In this document: positions 55,695 to 63,979 of the stretch, one piece after another
Layout of the letters: each line of letters starts with the position of its first letter
Numbering within the stretch: position 1 is the stretch's first letter
NCBI RefSeq assembly: GCF_000938255.1
Contig: NZ_JYMR01000053.1
Span: 124,001 to 188,000 of the forward strand
Origin: Bradyrhizobium sp. LTSP849
GTDB taxonomy: Bacteria; Pseudomonadota; Alphaproteobacteria; Rhizobiales; Xanthobacteraceae
Length of the DNA: 64,000 nucleotides
Reading direction: 5' to 3'
The notes under the pieces: model-generated
Seen by the model: the letters and a program-made list of their open reading frames with translations, nothing else
Database searches by the model: none
Told to the model about the DNA's origin: nothing
Program-made: the position numbers and the translations under genes

Positions 55695-57032
55695 CTAGTT
55701 CGGCACCGTCGTCTTCGGTGCCGGCTTGGCGGCCGCCGCGTTCACGGTGACGCCGTGCAGGAAATCGTAGGCCGTGTGCAGCGCCTTGTCGTCCTTCTCG
55801 TCCGGCGGGACGTAGGATTGCGAGCCGGTCTGCTCGGTGCCGTCTGCGGCCTGCAGATGGCCGCGCATCTGGGACTCCGCCATGGTGTCCACGCGGCCCT
55901 TCAGCTCGGCCGGCACGTCCTGGAGGATCTCGATGTCGGGCGCGATGCCCTGGGCCTGGATCGAACGGCCCGAGGGCGTGTAGTAGCGCGCCGTGGTCAG
56001 CGCCAGCGCGCCGTTGCCGGCGCCGAGTGGAATGATGGTCTGCACTGAGCCCTTGCCGAACGAACGCGTGCCGATGATCGTGGCACGCTTGTGATCATGC
56101 AACGCACCGCCGACGATCTCGGACGCCGAGGCCGAGCCGCCGTTGATCAGCACCACCAGCGGCTTGCCCTTGGTGAGATCGCCGCCATGGGCGGTGAAGC
56201 GCTGGGTTTCTTCCGGATTGCGGCCGCGGGTCGAGACGACCTCGCCGCGCTGGAGGAACGCACTCGACACCGAAACGGCCTGGTCGAGCAAGCCGCCCGG
56301 ATTGTTGCGCAAGTCCATCACATAGCCGACGAGCTTCTCCGGCGGGACGTCCCTGGAGATCGAGGCGATCGCCTTCTTCAGGCCGTCGGTGGTCTGCTCG
56401 TTGAACGAGGTGACGCGGATGTAGCCGATGTCGCCGTTCTCGACGTGGAAGCGCACCGGGCGGACATGGATGATCTCGCGCGTGATCGCAACGTCGAGCG
56501 GAGCGTCCGCGCCCTTGCGCACAATGGTGAGCTTGGTCTTGGTGTCGACCGGGCCCTTCATCTTGTTGACGGCCTGCTCGAGCGTCATGCCCTGCACGGC
56601 GTCGCCGTCGATCTTGCTGATGAGATCGCCGGACATGATGCCGGCCTTGGAGGCCGGTGTGTCGTCGATCGGCGAGACGACCTTGACCAGGCCGTCCTCC
56701 ATCGTGACCTCGATGCCGAGGCCGCCGAACTCACCGGAGGTGGTCTCCTGCATCTCGGTCCAGGCCTTGTCATTCATGTAGCGCGAATGCGGATCGAGCG
56801 AGGTCACCATGCCCGTGATCGCACCTTCGATCAGCTTGGAATTATCGGGCTTCTCGACATAGCTCGCCTTCACCCGCTCGAAGACCTCGCCAAACAAATT
56901 GAGCTGGGAATAGGCATCATCCGCGCTCGCCGCCGCCCGGGCCGCCCATAGTCCACCATGCGGACCGGAAACGAGGAGGGTCAGGCACGCACCAGTGAGC
57001 GCGCCGAGGGGGAACAGCAGGGTTTTCCGCAT
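55695..57032 (-). CDS. ctpA: Carboxy-terminal processing protease (S41)
   Basis: 445 residues: a signal peptide or anchor (MRKTLLFPLGALTGACLTLL), an N-terminal helical part, a PDZ domain (VVSPIDDTPASKAGIMSGDLI) and the S41 protease domain. The serine lies in VLINGGSASASEIVGGAL and the lysine in GTRSFGKGSVQTIIPL. It trims or degrades periplasmic proteins and may act on peptidoglycan enzymes. In many Rhizobiales ctpA lies beside an envC-like gene; that neighbour is missing here, so this may be a relocated copy or a paralogue. Confidence 0.92.
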   Translation of the reverse strand: MRKTLLFPLGALTGACLTLLVSGPHGGLWAARAAASADDAYSQLNLFGEVFERVKASYVEKPDNSKLIEGAITGMVTSLDPHSRYMNDKAWTEMQETTSGEFGGLGIEVTMEDGLVKVVSPIDDTPASKAGIMSGDLISKIDGDAVQGMTLEQAVNKMKGPVDTKTKLTIVRKGADAPLDVAITREIIHVRPVRFHVENGDIGYIRVTSFNEQTTDGLKKAIASISRDVPPEKLVGYVMDLRNNPGGLLDQAVSVSSAFLQRGEVVSTRGRNPEETQRFTAHGGDLTKGKPLVVLINGGSASASEIVGGALHDHKRATIIGTRSFGKGSVQTIIPLGAGNGALALTTARYYTPSGRSIQAQGIAPDIEILQDVPAELKGRVDTMAESQMRGHLQAADGTEQTGSQSYVPPDEKDDKALHTAYDFLHGVTVNAAAAKPAPKTTVPN

Positions 57033-57350
57033 GGAATGGTTGGCCTTCTCGTTTCGCGGTTCTCTTGAGGCAGTTCTTTTGGGTCTTGGGAGCCGCCATG
57101 CAAATGGCGATCCAGCCCGGTTCTCACAATATCATTCCGGTTTCTTCAAGGCCGGGATGCCACGCCCACGGGTACATTACAGAAATCCCTTCGCCCTGGC
57201 CTAAACTTTTGGCAACGTTCGGAAACACCTCGCGCAATGCGGGAATCGGTCGGCCGGCCACGCCTCGCAGCTATGCGATTTTAGGATGGTTTGGGAGGGC
57301 CGGACGGGATAGTCGATGACATAAGACTTCAAATTCTCGGGAGGATAACA
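57033..57350. other. Divergent promoter region between ctpA and the hydroxy-acid dehydrogenase
   Basis: 318 bp without a plausible gene. It must hold promoters for both neighbours. A GGGAGGA ribosome binding site lies 7 nt before the ATG at 57351. I see no strong repeat in it. Confidence 0.5.
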
Positions 57351-58484
57351 ATGAACGAAGCGCCCCGGATCCAGCCGCAACGGAATGTCGAACTCGGCGC
57401 CAGCAACGAGCCCTTCCAGAACCTGCACGAATTCATCCGGAAGGCGCGCTCCAACCTCAACCAGAACGCCTGGGACTATATCGTCGGCGCCGCCGAGACC
57501 GAGACCACGATGCGCCGCAACCGCATGGCGCTGGACGAGATTGCCTTCCGCCCGCGTGTGCTGCGCGATGTGCACAAGATCGACGGTTCGGTCGAGCAGT
57601 TCGGCCGCAAGATGCGGCTGCCGGTGGTGCTCGCCCCCGTCGGCGCGCTGGAGATCTTCGACCCGCACGGCGCCGCCAGCGTGGCGCGCGCCTGCGGCAC
57701 GTTCGGGGCGGCGCACATGCTGAGCTCGGTGTCCGAGCCCGGACTCGAAAAGACCGCCGAAGCCGCGCCCGATGCGCTGCGCCTGTTCCAGCTCTATGTC
57801 CGCGGCGACGATGCCTTCGTTGCCGATGTGGTCAGCCGCGCCGAGAAGCACAGCTACGCCGCCTTCTGCCTGACCGTCGACACCGCCCATTACAGCCGTC
57901 GTGAGCGTGACATCGCCAAGCGCTACGTTCGCGAGAGCCGCCTGCGCGCCACCGGCGGCGACTACCAGAAGGGCCTGGAGTGGCGGACCGTGAAGATGAT
58001 CAAGGACACGTTCAAGATCCCGCTGATCCTCAAGGGCATTGCCACCGCCGAGGACGCGCAGATCGCGGTCGATCACGGCGTCGAGTGGATCTACGTCTCC
58101 AATCATGGCGGCCGCCAGCTCGACCACGGCCGCGGCGCCATGCATGTGCTGCCCGAGATCGTCGAGGCCGTGAAGGGCCGCGCCAAGATCATGGTCGATG
58201 GCGGCTTCTGCCGCGGCACCGACATCGTCAAGGCGATCGCGACGGGCGCTGACCTCGTCGGCATCGGCCGGCTGCAATGCTGGGCCCTGGCGGCGGCCGG
58301 CGAAGCCGGCGTAACGCGCATGTTGGAGCTGTTGGAGGACGAGGTGCTGCGCTGCCTCGGCCTGCTCGGAGCCACCTCGTTCGCCGGGGTGAACAAATCC
58401 TGCCTGCATCCGGCGACCGCCACCAACGCGCCGAGCGTCTTCAGCGCGTTCCCGCTGTTCGACCACGAGCCTTATCGATACTGA
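57351..58484 (+). CDS. FMN-dependent alpha-hydroxy-acid dehydrogenase
   Basis: 377 residues of TIM-barrel flavoprotein related to L-lactate dehydrogenase (LldD), mandelate dehydrogenase and glycolate oxidase. It shows VVLAPVGALEIFDPHGAASV, FQLYVRGDDA, PLILKGIATAEDAQIAVDHG and the catalytic His-Gly-Gly-Arg block IYVSNHGGRQLDHG, then IMVDGGFCRGTDIVKAIATG. It oxidises a 2-hydroxy acid, passing electrons to quinone or oxygen. The exact acid is unknown. The start is chosen by its GGGAGGA site. A HAD hydrolase follows 28 nt downstream, probably co-transcribed. Confidence 0.9.
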   Translation: MNEAPRIQPQRNVELGASNEPFQNLHEFIRKARSNLNQNAWDYIVGAAETETTMRRNRMALDEIAFRPRVLRDVHKIDGSVEQFGRKMRLPVVLAPVGALEIFDPHGAASVARACGTFGAAHMLSSVSEPGLEKTAEAAPDALRLFQLYVRGDDAFVADVVSRAEKHSYAAFCLTVDTAHYSRRERDIAKRYVRESRLRATGGDYQKGLEWRTVKMIKDTFKIPLILKGIATAEDAQIAVDHGVEWIYVSNHGGRQLDHGRGAMHVLPEIVEAVKGRAKIMVDGGFCRGTDIVKAIATGADLVGIGRLQCWALAAAGEAGVTRMLELLEDEVLRCLGLLGATSFAGVNKSCLHPATATNAPSVFSAFPLFDHEPYRY

Positions 58485-58512
58485 TCGCCGATACCGAAGT
58501 GAAAAGGACGCA

Positions 58513-59139
58513 ATGACCTCGCTTTCTCCCGGCAGCGCCGATGCGCTTCTGTTCGATCTCGGGCGCGTCGTGCTCGATATCGATTTCTCCAAGGCGATCG
58601 CCTGCTGGGCGGGACATGCCGGCTGCAAGCCGGAAGCCATCGTCACGCGCTATGTGCGCGACAGCGAAGCCTATCGGCTGCACGAGGTCGGCAAGATCAG
58701 CGACGAGGACTATTTCCAGTCGCTGCGCGCCACGCTCGGGATCGGCATTTCGGATGCGCAGTTCCTCGAAGGATGGAACGCGATCTTCGCCGGCGAGATG
58801 CCTGATATCGCGGAGCTGTTGCCACGCGCGGCCCAGCAGGTGCCGCTCTACGCCTTCTCCAACACCAACCGGCCGCATATCGACTATTTCTCAAAGGAAT
58901 ATGCTGACGTGCTCGGCCATTTCCGCGAGCTATATTTGTCCTCCAGCATCGGCCTGCGCAAGCCGGATGCGGCAGCCTTTGACCATGTGGTGGCCGCGAT
59001 CGGCGTGCCGGCTGAGCGAATCGTGTTCTTCGATGACCTTGCCGAGAACGTCGAAGGCGCTCGCGCACGCGGACTGACCGCGGTGCATGTGACCTCGCCC
59101 CGCGATGTCGGTGAGGCGCTGAAGGCGCTCGGGATCTGA
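58513..59139 (+). CDS. HAD-superfamily hydrolase (subfamily IA)
   Basis: 208 residues. HAD motif I is LLFDLGRVVLDIDF (nucleophile Asp followed by Gly-Arg-Val rather than the usual D-x-D, so the second acid is replaced), motif II lies in YAFSNTNRPHI, motif III Lys in GLRKPDAAAF and motif IV acids in IVFFDDLAENVEGA. These enzymes are usually phosphatases or dehalogenases. Position after the hydroxy-acid dehydrogenase hints at 2-phosphoglycolate or haloacid turnover, but that is inference only. An AAAGGA site precedes the ATG. Confidence 0.85.
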   Translation: MTSLSPGSADALLFDLGRVVLDIDFSKAIACWAGHAGCKPEAIVTRYVRDSEAYRLHEVGKISDEDYFQSLRATLGIGISDAQFLEGWNAIFAGEMPDIAELLPRAAQQVPLYAFSNTNRPHIDYFSKEYADVLGHFRELYLSSSIGLRKPDAAAFDHVVAAIGVPAERIVFFDDLAENVEGARARGLTAVHVTSPRDVGEALKALGI

Positions 59140-59297
59140 CCGGCGGACGGGCCGCCAAATCGGCCGATTCCGGAACAATTTCACCCGGGAATGAGGAACC
59201 AAAGCACTTTGTGCATTTTTGTACAGAGTTCCGGGAACGGAATGCCCTGTTCCGGACTCTTGAGTCCGTTGGGACTTCTACGAACGGACGTATCATC

Positions 59298-59480
59298 GTG
59301 TTGGGCAAAACCTACCTCACCAAGCAGGCCTCTCTGCTGGTTGAATTCGCCAGAACCACCTCGGATTCTGAGCTTTCCGCAAAACTGATCAGCAAGGCCG
59401 CCGACCTGAAGTCTCAGGCCGATCCGCTGCCCGACAAGGATCGAGGCCTCAAGGCGCCCGACGTCAGTTCGGACGGATAG
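59298..59480 (+). CDS. Small conserved hypothetical protein (60 aa)
   Basis: From the GTG at 59298 or the TTG at 59301 the product reads (M)LGKTYLTKQASLLVEFARTT, then a helix DSELSAKLISKAADLKSQ and a charged, disordered tail. The helix-tail layout resembles small Bradyrhizobium proteins I recall, with no known function. The frame stays open upstream to 59211, but that part does not look protein-like. Confidence 0.6.
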   Translation: MLGKTYLTKQASLLVEFARTTSDSELSAKLISKAADLKSQADPLPDKDRGLKAPDVSSDG

Positions 59481-59509
59481 ACAGGAGGCGCCCCATACTG
59501 GCTGCGGTT

Positions 59510-59593
59510 ATGGTCGTTCTCGTCCTTGCCATCGCCACGCTCGTGCCGGTCTTCCTCGTCCTTCACACCATGCCGCGCCGGACCCGATACTAG
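59510..59593 (+). CDS. Possible 27-residue single-span membrane microprotein
   Basis: ATG at 59510 gives MVVLVLAIATLVPVFLVLHT then MPRRTRY, that is, one hydrophobic span and a basic tail, a common microprotein form. A strong AGGAGG lies at 59483-59488, too far from the ATG but 9 nt from an in-frame CTG at 59498, so a CTG start would add four residues. It follows the 60-residue gene by 29 nt and precedes moeA. There is no family evidence. Confidence 0.35.
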   Translation: MVVLVLAIATLVPVFLVLHTMPRRTRY

Positions 59594-59719
59594 CCTCCCA
59601 ACGCGGAGCGGGTGATGCTGGATGAATAATCCCGCTCGCTGCGGTTTTGCCTCTGCGCCCGCACTCGGTTAGAACTCTCGCCGCCCATTCGTCCGAGTCC
59701 GCCGAGCAGGAGTTGTCCC

Positions 59720-60931
59720 GTGGCCTTGATGCCGGTTTCTGACGCGCTTGCCGCGGTGCTGGCCGGCGCGGAGCCGCTGCCTGAAGAGATCGTTCCCCTC
59801 GACGACGCCTTCCATCGCGTGCTCGCGCGCGACGTCGCGGCGCGGCGCACGCAGCCGCCGCAGGCGATGTCGGCGATGGATGGCTACGCCGTGCGCGCAG
59901 CCGATGCAGCGAAGATCGATTCCCGGCTCACCGTGATCGGTGAGGTCGCGGCGGGCCGGCCATTTGCCGGAACTGTCGGCGCCGGCGAAGCCGTGCGAAT
60001 CTTCACCGGCGGCGTCGTTCCCGACGGCGCTGACGCTGTCGTGATCCAGGAAGACACGGTCACTGACGGCAAGCGCATCGCGATCAAGGAGGCCGCCATC
60101 ACCGGGCGGCACATCCGCCCCGCCGGCATCGATTTTCGCGAGGGCGACGTGCTCCTGCGCAAGGGCACCCGGCTGACCGAGCGCGACCTCGCACTCGCCG
60201 CCGGCATGAACCACCCGCAGCTTGCCGTCCGCCGCCGTCCGAAGGTCGCGATTCTCGCCACCGGGGACGAACTGGTGATGCCGGGCACGACGCCCGGCCA
60301 TGGCCAGATCGTCTATTCCAACGGCTACGCCCTGCATGCGCTCGCCCGTCGCGAGGGTGCGGATACCATCGACCTCGGCGTTGCCGCCGACACGCTGGAG
60401 GCGACCACGGCCGGCATCCGCCGCGCGCGCGAGAGCGGCGCAGATATCCTGATCACGACCGGCGGCGCATCGGTCGGCGATCATGACCTGGTGCAGCCGG
60501 CGCTGAATGCCGAAGGTATCTCGATGGCGTTCTGGAAGATCGCGATGCGGCCGGGCAAGCCGATGATGCACGGGCGGTTAGGGGCGATGCGCGTGATCGG
60601 CCTGCCCGGCAATCCCGTGTCATCCTATGTTTGCGGCTTCCTGTTCATGGTCCCGCTGATTCGTGCGCTGTCGGGCCGCGAAGTGATTCATCATCGCCGC
60701 GAACGCGCCCTGCTCGGCCGCGATGTCGGCGCCAACGACCAGCGCGAGGATTATCTGCGCGCGCGGCTTGAGGTGCGCGACGACGGCACGCTCATCGCCC
60801 GTCCCGTGAATCATCAAGATTCCTCGCTGCTTGCGAATCTCGCTGCGGCACAGGCACTTCTCGTGCGCGCGCCGTTCGCGCCGAAGGCCGACGCGGGCAC
60901 GCCCTGCGAAGTGCTGCGCTTACCGGCCTGA
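59720..60931 (+). CDS. moeA: Molybdopterin molybdenumtransferase
   Basis: Inserts molybdate into adenylated molybdopterin; cytoplasmic, 403 residues. MoeA domain marks are MSAMDGYAVRAADA, IFTGGVVPDGADAVV, VAILATGDELVMPG, the MPT-binding ITTGGASVGDHDLV and MRPGKPMMHG with the late VIGLPGNPVSSYV. The start is a GTG at 59720 with AGGAG 7 nt upstream; ATG at 59729 is an alternative. It lies just upstream of lexA, as in other alphaproteobacteria, but apart from moaC. Confidence 0.96.
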   Translation: MALMPVSDALAAVLAGAEPLPEEIVPLDDAFHRVLARDVAARRTQPPQAMSAMDGYAVRAADAAKIDSRLTVIGEVAAGRPFAGTVGAGEAVRIFTGGVVPDGADAVVIQEDTVTDGKRIAIKEAAITGRHIRPAGIDFREGDVLLRKGTRLTERDLALAAGMNHPQLAVRRRPKVAILATGDELVMPGTTPGHGQIVYSNGYALHALARREGADTIDLGVAADTLEATTAGIRRARESGADILITTGGASVGDHDLVQPALNAEGISMAFWKIAMRPGKPMMHGRLGAMRVIGLPGNPVSSYVCGFLFMVPLIRALSGREVIHHRRERALLGRDVGANDQREDYLRARLEVRDDGTLIARPVNHQDSSLLANLAAAQALLVRAPFAPKADAGTPCEVLRLPA

Positions 60932-60992
60932 ACGCCTGGACCACATGCGTTCCGCGAACTTTGCGGCGTTCACGGTAAATTAAGCAGTTGCG

Positions 60993-61007
60993 GAACACAT
61001 ATCGAAC
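60993..61007. promoter_or_regulatory. LexA (SOS) box upstream of lexA
   Basis: GAAC-ACATATC-GAAC at 60993-61007 is an exact match to the direct-repeat SOS box GAAC-N7-GAAC known in Rhizobiales. A weaker GTTC-N7-GTTT follows at 61019-61033. The site is 100 nt upstream of the lexA ATG, so LexA should repress its own gene. Confidence 0.9.
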
Positions 61008-61107
61008 ATATAGTGTCCGTTCATGATTTGTTTCGAGCATGTAGCGGCTTATCGCTGAATTGAACGTCTCGGAATCGAACGACATCAACCGGGGGATTTT
61101 GGTCGAG

Positions 61108-61809
61108 ATGCTAACGCGCAAACAATACGAGCTTCTGCGGTTCATCAGTGAGCGGCTGAAGGAAAGCGGCGTGCCGCCCTCCTTCGACGAGATGAAGGAC
61201 GCGCTCGACCTGCGCTCGAAATCGGGCATCCATCGCCTGATCACCGCGCTCGAGGAGCGCGGCTTCATCCGGCGCCTGCCCAACCGCGCCCGCGCGATCG
61301 AGGTGATCAAGCTGCCGGAGCTCCAGGCCGCCGCCGGCAGCCGCCGCGGCTTCACCCCGAGCGTCATCGAAGGCACTCTCGGCAAGGTCCGCACCAGCTC
61401 CGGCTCGCCTGCGGATGACGGCGAGCGCCCCGTTGCGGTGCCCGTGATGGGCCGCATCGCGGCCGGCACGCCGATCGAGGCGTTGCAGACCCGCAGCCAC
61501 ACCATCAGCGTACCGCCTGATATGCTCGGCTCAGGCGAGCATTACGCGCTTGAAGTGCGCGGTGATTCCATGGTCGAGGCCGGTATTCTCGACGGCGACA
61601 TGGCGCTGATCCAGCGCAACGAGACCGCCGATACCGGCGACATCGTGGTGGCGCTGATCGACGACGAGGAGGCAACGCTCAAGCGCTTCCGCCGTCGTGG
61701 CGCCTCGATCGCACTCGAGCCGGCGAACGCCGCCTATGAGGTCCGCATCCTGCCGCCCAACCGGGTGAAGATTCAGGGCAAGCTGATCGGGTTGTACCGG
61801 AAGTACTGA
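61108..61809 (+). CDS. lexA: LexA repressor
   Basis: SOS repressor, 233 residues from the ATG at 61108 (MLTRKQYELLRFISERLKES). The N-terminal winged helix has RSKSGIHRLITALEERGFIRRL. A linker longer than in E. coli leads to the peptidase domain with cleavage site in GRIAAGTPIEA (Ala-Gly), serine in VRGDSMVEAGILDGD and lysine in DDEEATLKRFRR. Self-cleavage on RecA filaments lifts repression. An SOS box lies upstream and a 9-bp hairpin downstream. Confidence 0.97.
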   Translation: MLTRKQYELLRFISERLKESGVPPSFDEMKDALDLRSKSGIHRLITALEERGFIRRLPNRARAIEVIKLPELQAAAGSRRGFTPSVIEGTLGKVRTSSGSPADDGERPVAVPVMGRIAAGTPIEALQTRSHTISVPPDMLGSGEHYALEVRGDSMVEAGILDGDMALIQRNETADTGDIVVALIDDEEATLKRFRRRGASIALEPANAAYEVRILPPNRVKIQGKLIGLYRKY

Positions 61810-61852
61810 GTCTTGCGCGCACCGCCTGTTGGCGGCCGAGCCATTAACGATT

Positions 61853-61874
61853 GGAGCGGACGATTGTCCGCTCC
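61853..61874. terminator. Hairpin downstream of lexA
   Basis: GGAGCGGAC (61853-61861) and GTCCGCTCC (61866-61874) pair perfectly around GATT, 44 nt after the lexA stop. The next bases include TAGTCTTTCTGGTTTTG, a loose T-rich tail, so a terminator is plausible. Confidence 0.6.
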
Positions 61875-61995
61875 GGCTGGATAGTCTTTCTGGTTTTGCA
61901 CAGATTATCCGGCCACCTCTCCAGCGCTACATCCTCGGCACGCCACAACGAAGCACGCACCGCTTCGCAGGCTTTGAGAGACCGAGGAGACAACC

Positions 61996-62199
61996 ATGCG
62001 CAAGATCATTCTGAGCACAGTCACGATGGCGCTGATCGCAGCATCAGCGTCGCAAGCCTTTGCGGCGCAGTCGCAGCACCATCTACGCAAGGCACCGCAG
62101 GCGACGACCAGCGAGCAATTCCGCAATGCCCGCAACGCGGTCGAGCCGACGCAGCCGGCTTGGCAATATACGGGTTGGTCGGCACCTGCTGGCCGCTGA
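61996..62199 (+). CDS. Small secreted protein (67 aa)
   Basis: A GAGGAG ribosome binding site precedes the ATG. The Sec signal peptide MRKIILSTVTMALIAASASQ ends at AFA-AQ, and the mature part of about 43 residues is Gln/His-rich with QHHLRKAPQATTSEQFRNAR and WQYTGWSAPAGR. No family is recognised. It would be periplasmic or released. Confidence 0.75.
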   Translation: MRKIILSTVTMALIAASASQAFAAQSQHHLRKAPQATTSEQFRNARNAVEPTQPAWQYTGWSAPAGR

Positions 62200-62391
62200 C
62201 GTCGAAGCTCCCAAAATGCACGGGAGCAGGCTTTGTTCCCAGCGCATTTGAAAAAGATAATGTGATCGCGCGCTGCGGATGCGAGCCGCAGATTTGCCCA
62301 CAAACAAGCATAAGCTTGCAGGCTTCCACTCTGATAGAGGCCTGCGCCTCAGAAGAGGCGCGGGTGCTCTATCCTGAATGAGGAGCACCCG

Positions 62392-62823
62392 ATGTGTGAC
62401 TACAGCCTACACGCCGTCGCGACGCGTCCCGCAGAAGTTGGCGAGACGATTGTCACGACAACCTTCCGCGGCACCTCGACGCGCGGCTTCGCCTCCGAAG
62501 CCGATCTCTCCGTCGCGGTCTGCCTGCTGCCGGGAACGGAGCTCGCCTTCGCCGACAGCGTCCGCTACGACAATCGCTGGATCTGGACGCGCACCATCAA
62601 CTCTCGCGTTGGCAAGTTCGGCAAGGTCGATCCGCACATTCCCGATCGCCACCATGATGCGATCGAATTTCCCGACGGCAAATACGTGCTGGTGACACAG
62701 CTCGTCGAGGGCCAGCGCGCAACCGTGCTGCAATTGCCGGTGACCCAGCAGGTGGGCGAGCGCGAGCACAAGCCGCAGATCGCCGACAGGCAGCCAACGA
62801 TCACTCGCCTGCCGATCGGCTGA
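62392..62823 (+). CDS. Conserved hypothetical protein (143 aa)
   Basis: Soluble, beta-rich protein with no signal peptide; it starts MCDYSLHAVATRPAEVGETI and has TTFRGTSTRGFASEADLSVA, CLLPGTELAF, FGKVDPHIPDRHHDAIEFPD and VLVTQLVEGQRATVLQLP. A His/Asp cluster in PDRHHDAIEF could bind metal. I recall similar proteins annotated only as hypothetical in Bradyrhizobium. An AGGAG site lies about 6 nt before the ATG. Confidence 0.75.
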   Translation: MCDYSLHAVATRPAEVGETIVTTTFRGTSTRGFASEADLSVAVCLLPGTELAFADSVRYDNRWIWTRTINSRVGKFGKVDPHIPDRHHDAIEFPDGKYVLVTQLVEGQRATVLQLPVTQQVGEREHKPQIADRQPTITRLPIG

Positions 62824-63037
62824 CACCGCCATCCCGGCCGCCAGGTCGGCGCCAGGATTGAAATGGCCATCGCCGGCCGAGGCCGGCGAGATGGGATGGA
62901 TTGCGGCCCTGGAGTAAAATCTGCTCGCCGCACTTCCCCACCGCTCGAAGTTTGCGCTGCCCTGCCTGAATTTTGAACGTCCGTTCCGCTGACGAATGGC
63001 CGATGCTGCTCACGGCTCGAGGCGGCGGACAGGCTCG

Positions 63038-63979
63038 ATGAAGACCTTCATTCGCGTCGTTGAACTCTGGGTGCCTGACCGGACGCGGATGCGGCTGGAA
63101 TTTGGCGGCGGCCTTTACAGCGAGGGCCTGTCCGCGTTCAAGGCCGCGAGCGAAGATTTGCGCTTCAGATATGACGAGGGACTTCCCGGCAAGGCCTGGG
63201 CCGCCGGCCACCCCGTGATCCTCACCAAATTCGCCAACTCCTATTTCAAGCGAACCGACCAGGCCGTCGAGGCTGGCCTGACCTGCGGCGTCGCGGTGCC
63301 GGTGTTTGCCGGCGAATTCTTGCAAGCGGTCATGGTGCTGTTCTGCGGCGGCGACGAGGCCCATGTCGGCGCGGTCGAGCTCTGGCACAACGATGCCCAG
63401 GTCTCGCACGAGATGGGGCTCGTCGACGGCTATTACGGCAGCGCCGACATGTTCGAGTTCAACTCCCGCCACACCAAATTTCCGCGCGGCTTCGGCCTGC
63501 CCGGGCGCACCTGGAAAGCCGGGCTGCCGCTGATCATCAAGGATTTGCACGACGCCAAGAGTTTTCTGCGCTGGGAGGACGCCGCCAAGGTCGGGATCAA
63601 TCTCGGCGTCGGCGTCCCCTACCGCACCGGCACCGACCAGACCTGGGTCCTGACATTCCTCTCCGCTCAGGCCACGCCGATTGCGCGACGCTTCGAGATC
63701 TGGGTGCCGAACGAGGCCCGTTCGGGGCTGATGTTTCGCGCCGGCGATTGCAGCGCGCAGACCGATCTCGCCGCGCTCTATGCGCAAAGATCCATCGCCA
63801 GGGGCGAAGGCAGCATCGGCGGGGCCTGGACCACCGGCATGCCCGCGCTCAACGACGATCTCGTGCATGACGGCTCGATCGCGGCCGTAGGGGCTCGCGC
63901 GACCGGGCTGAGCCGGATGGTGGTGCTGCCGGTGATCGGGAGCGCAGGGCTTGAAGCGATGTTAGCCTGGTACCTGTAG
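63038..63979 (+). CDS. Protein of three tandem GAF-like units
   Basis: 313 residues from the ATG at 63038, no signal peptide. The sequence repeats a pattern three times: an opening VELWVP / VELWHN / FEIWVP, a middle EGLPGKAWAAGHPVI / FGLPGRTWKAGLPLI / GSIGGAWTTGMPALN, and a closing AGLTCGVAVPVFAG / VGINLGVGVPYRTG / TGLSRMVVLPVIGS. The middle and closing blocks are those of GAF domains, so the protein may bind a small ligand or chromophore. No output domain is attached and no signalling partner is adjacent. It could be a stand-alone sensor or scaffold. Confidence 0.75.
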   Translation: MKTFIRVVELWVPDRTRMRLEFGGGLYSEGLSAFKAASEDLRFRYDEGLPGKAWAAGHPVILTKFANSYFKRTDQAVEAGLTCGVAVPVFAGEFLQAVMVLFCGGDEAHVGAVELWHNDAQVSHEMGLVDGYYGSADMFEFNSRHTKFPRGFGLPGRTWKAGLPLIIKDLHDAKSFLRWEDAAKVGINLGVGVPYRTGTDQTWVLTFLSAQATPIARRFEIWVPNEARSGLMFRAGDCSAQTDLAALYAQRSIARGEGSIGGAWTTGMPALNDDLVHDGSIAAVGARATGLSRMVVLPVIGSAGLEAMLAWYL

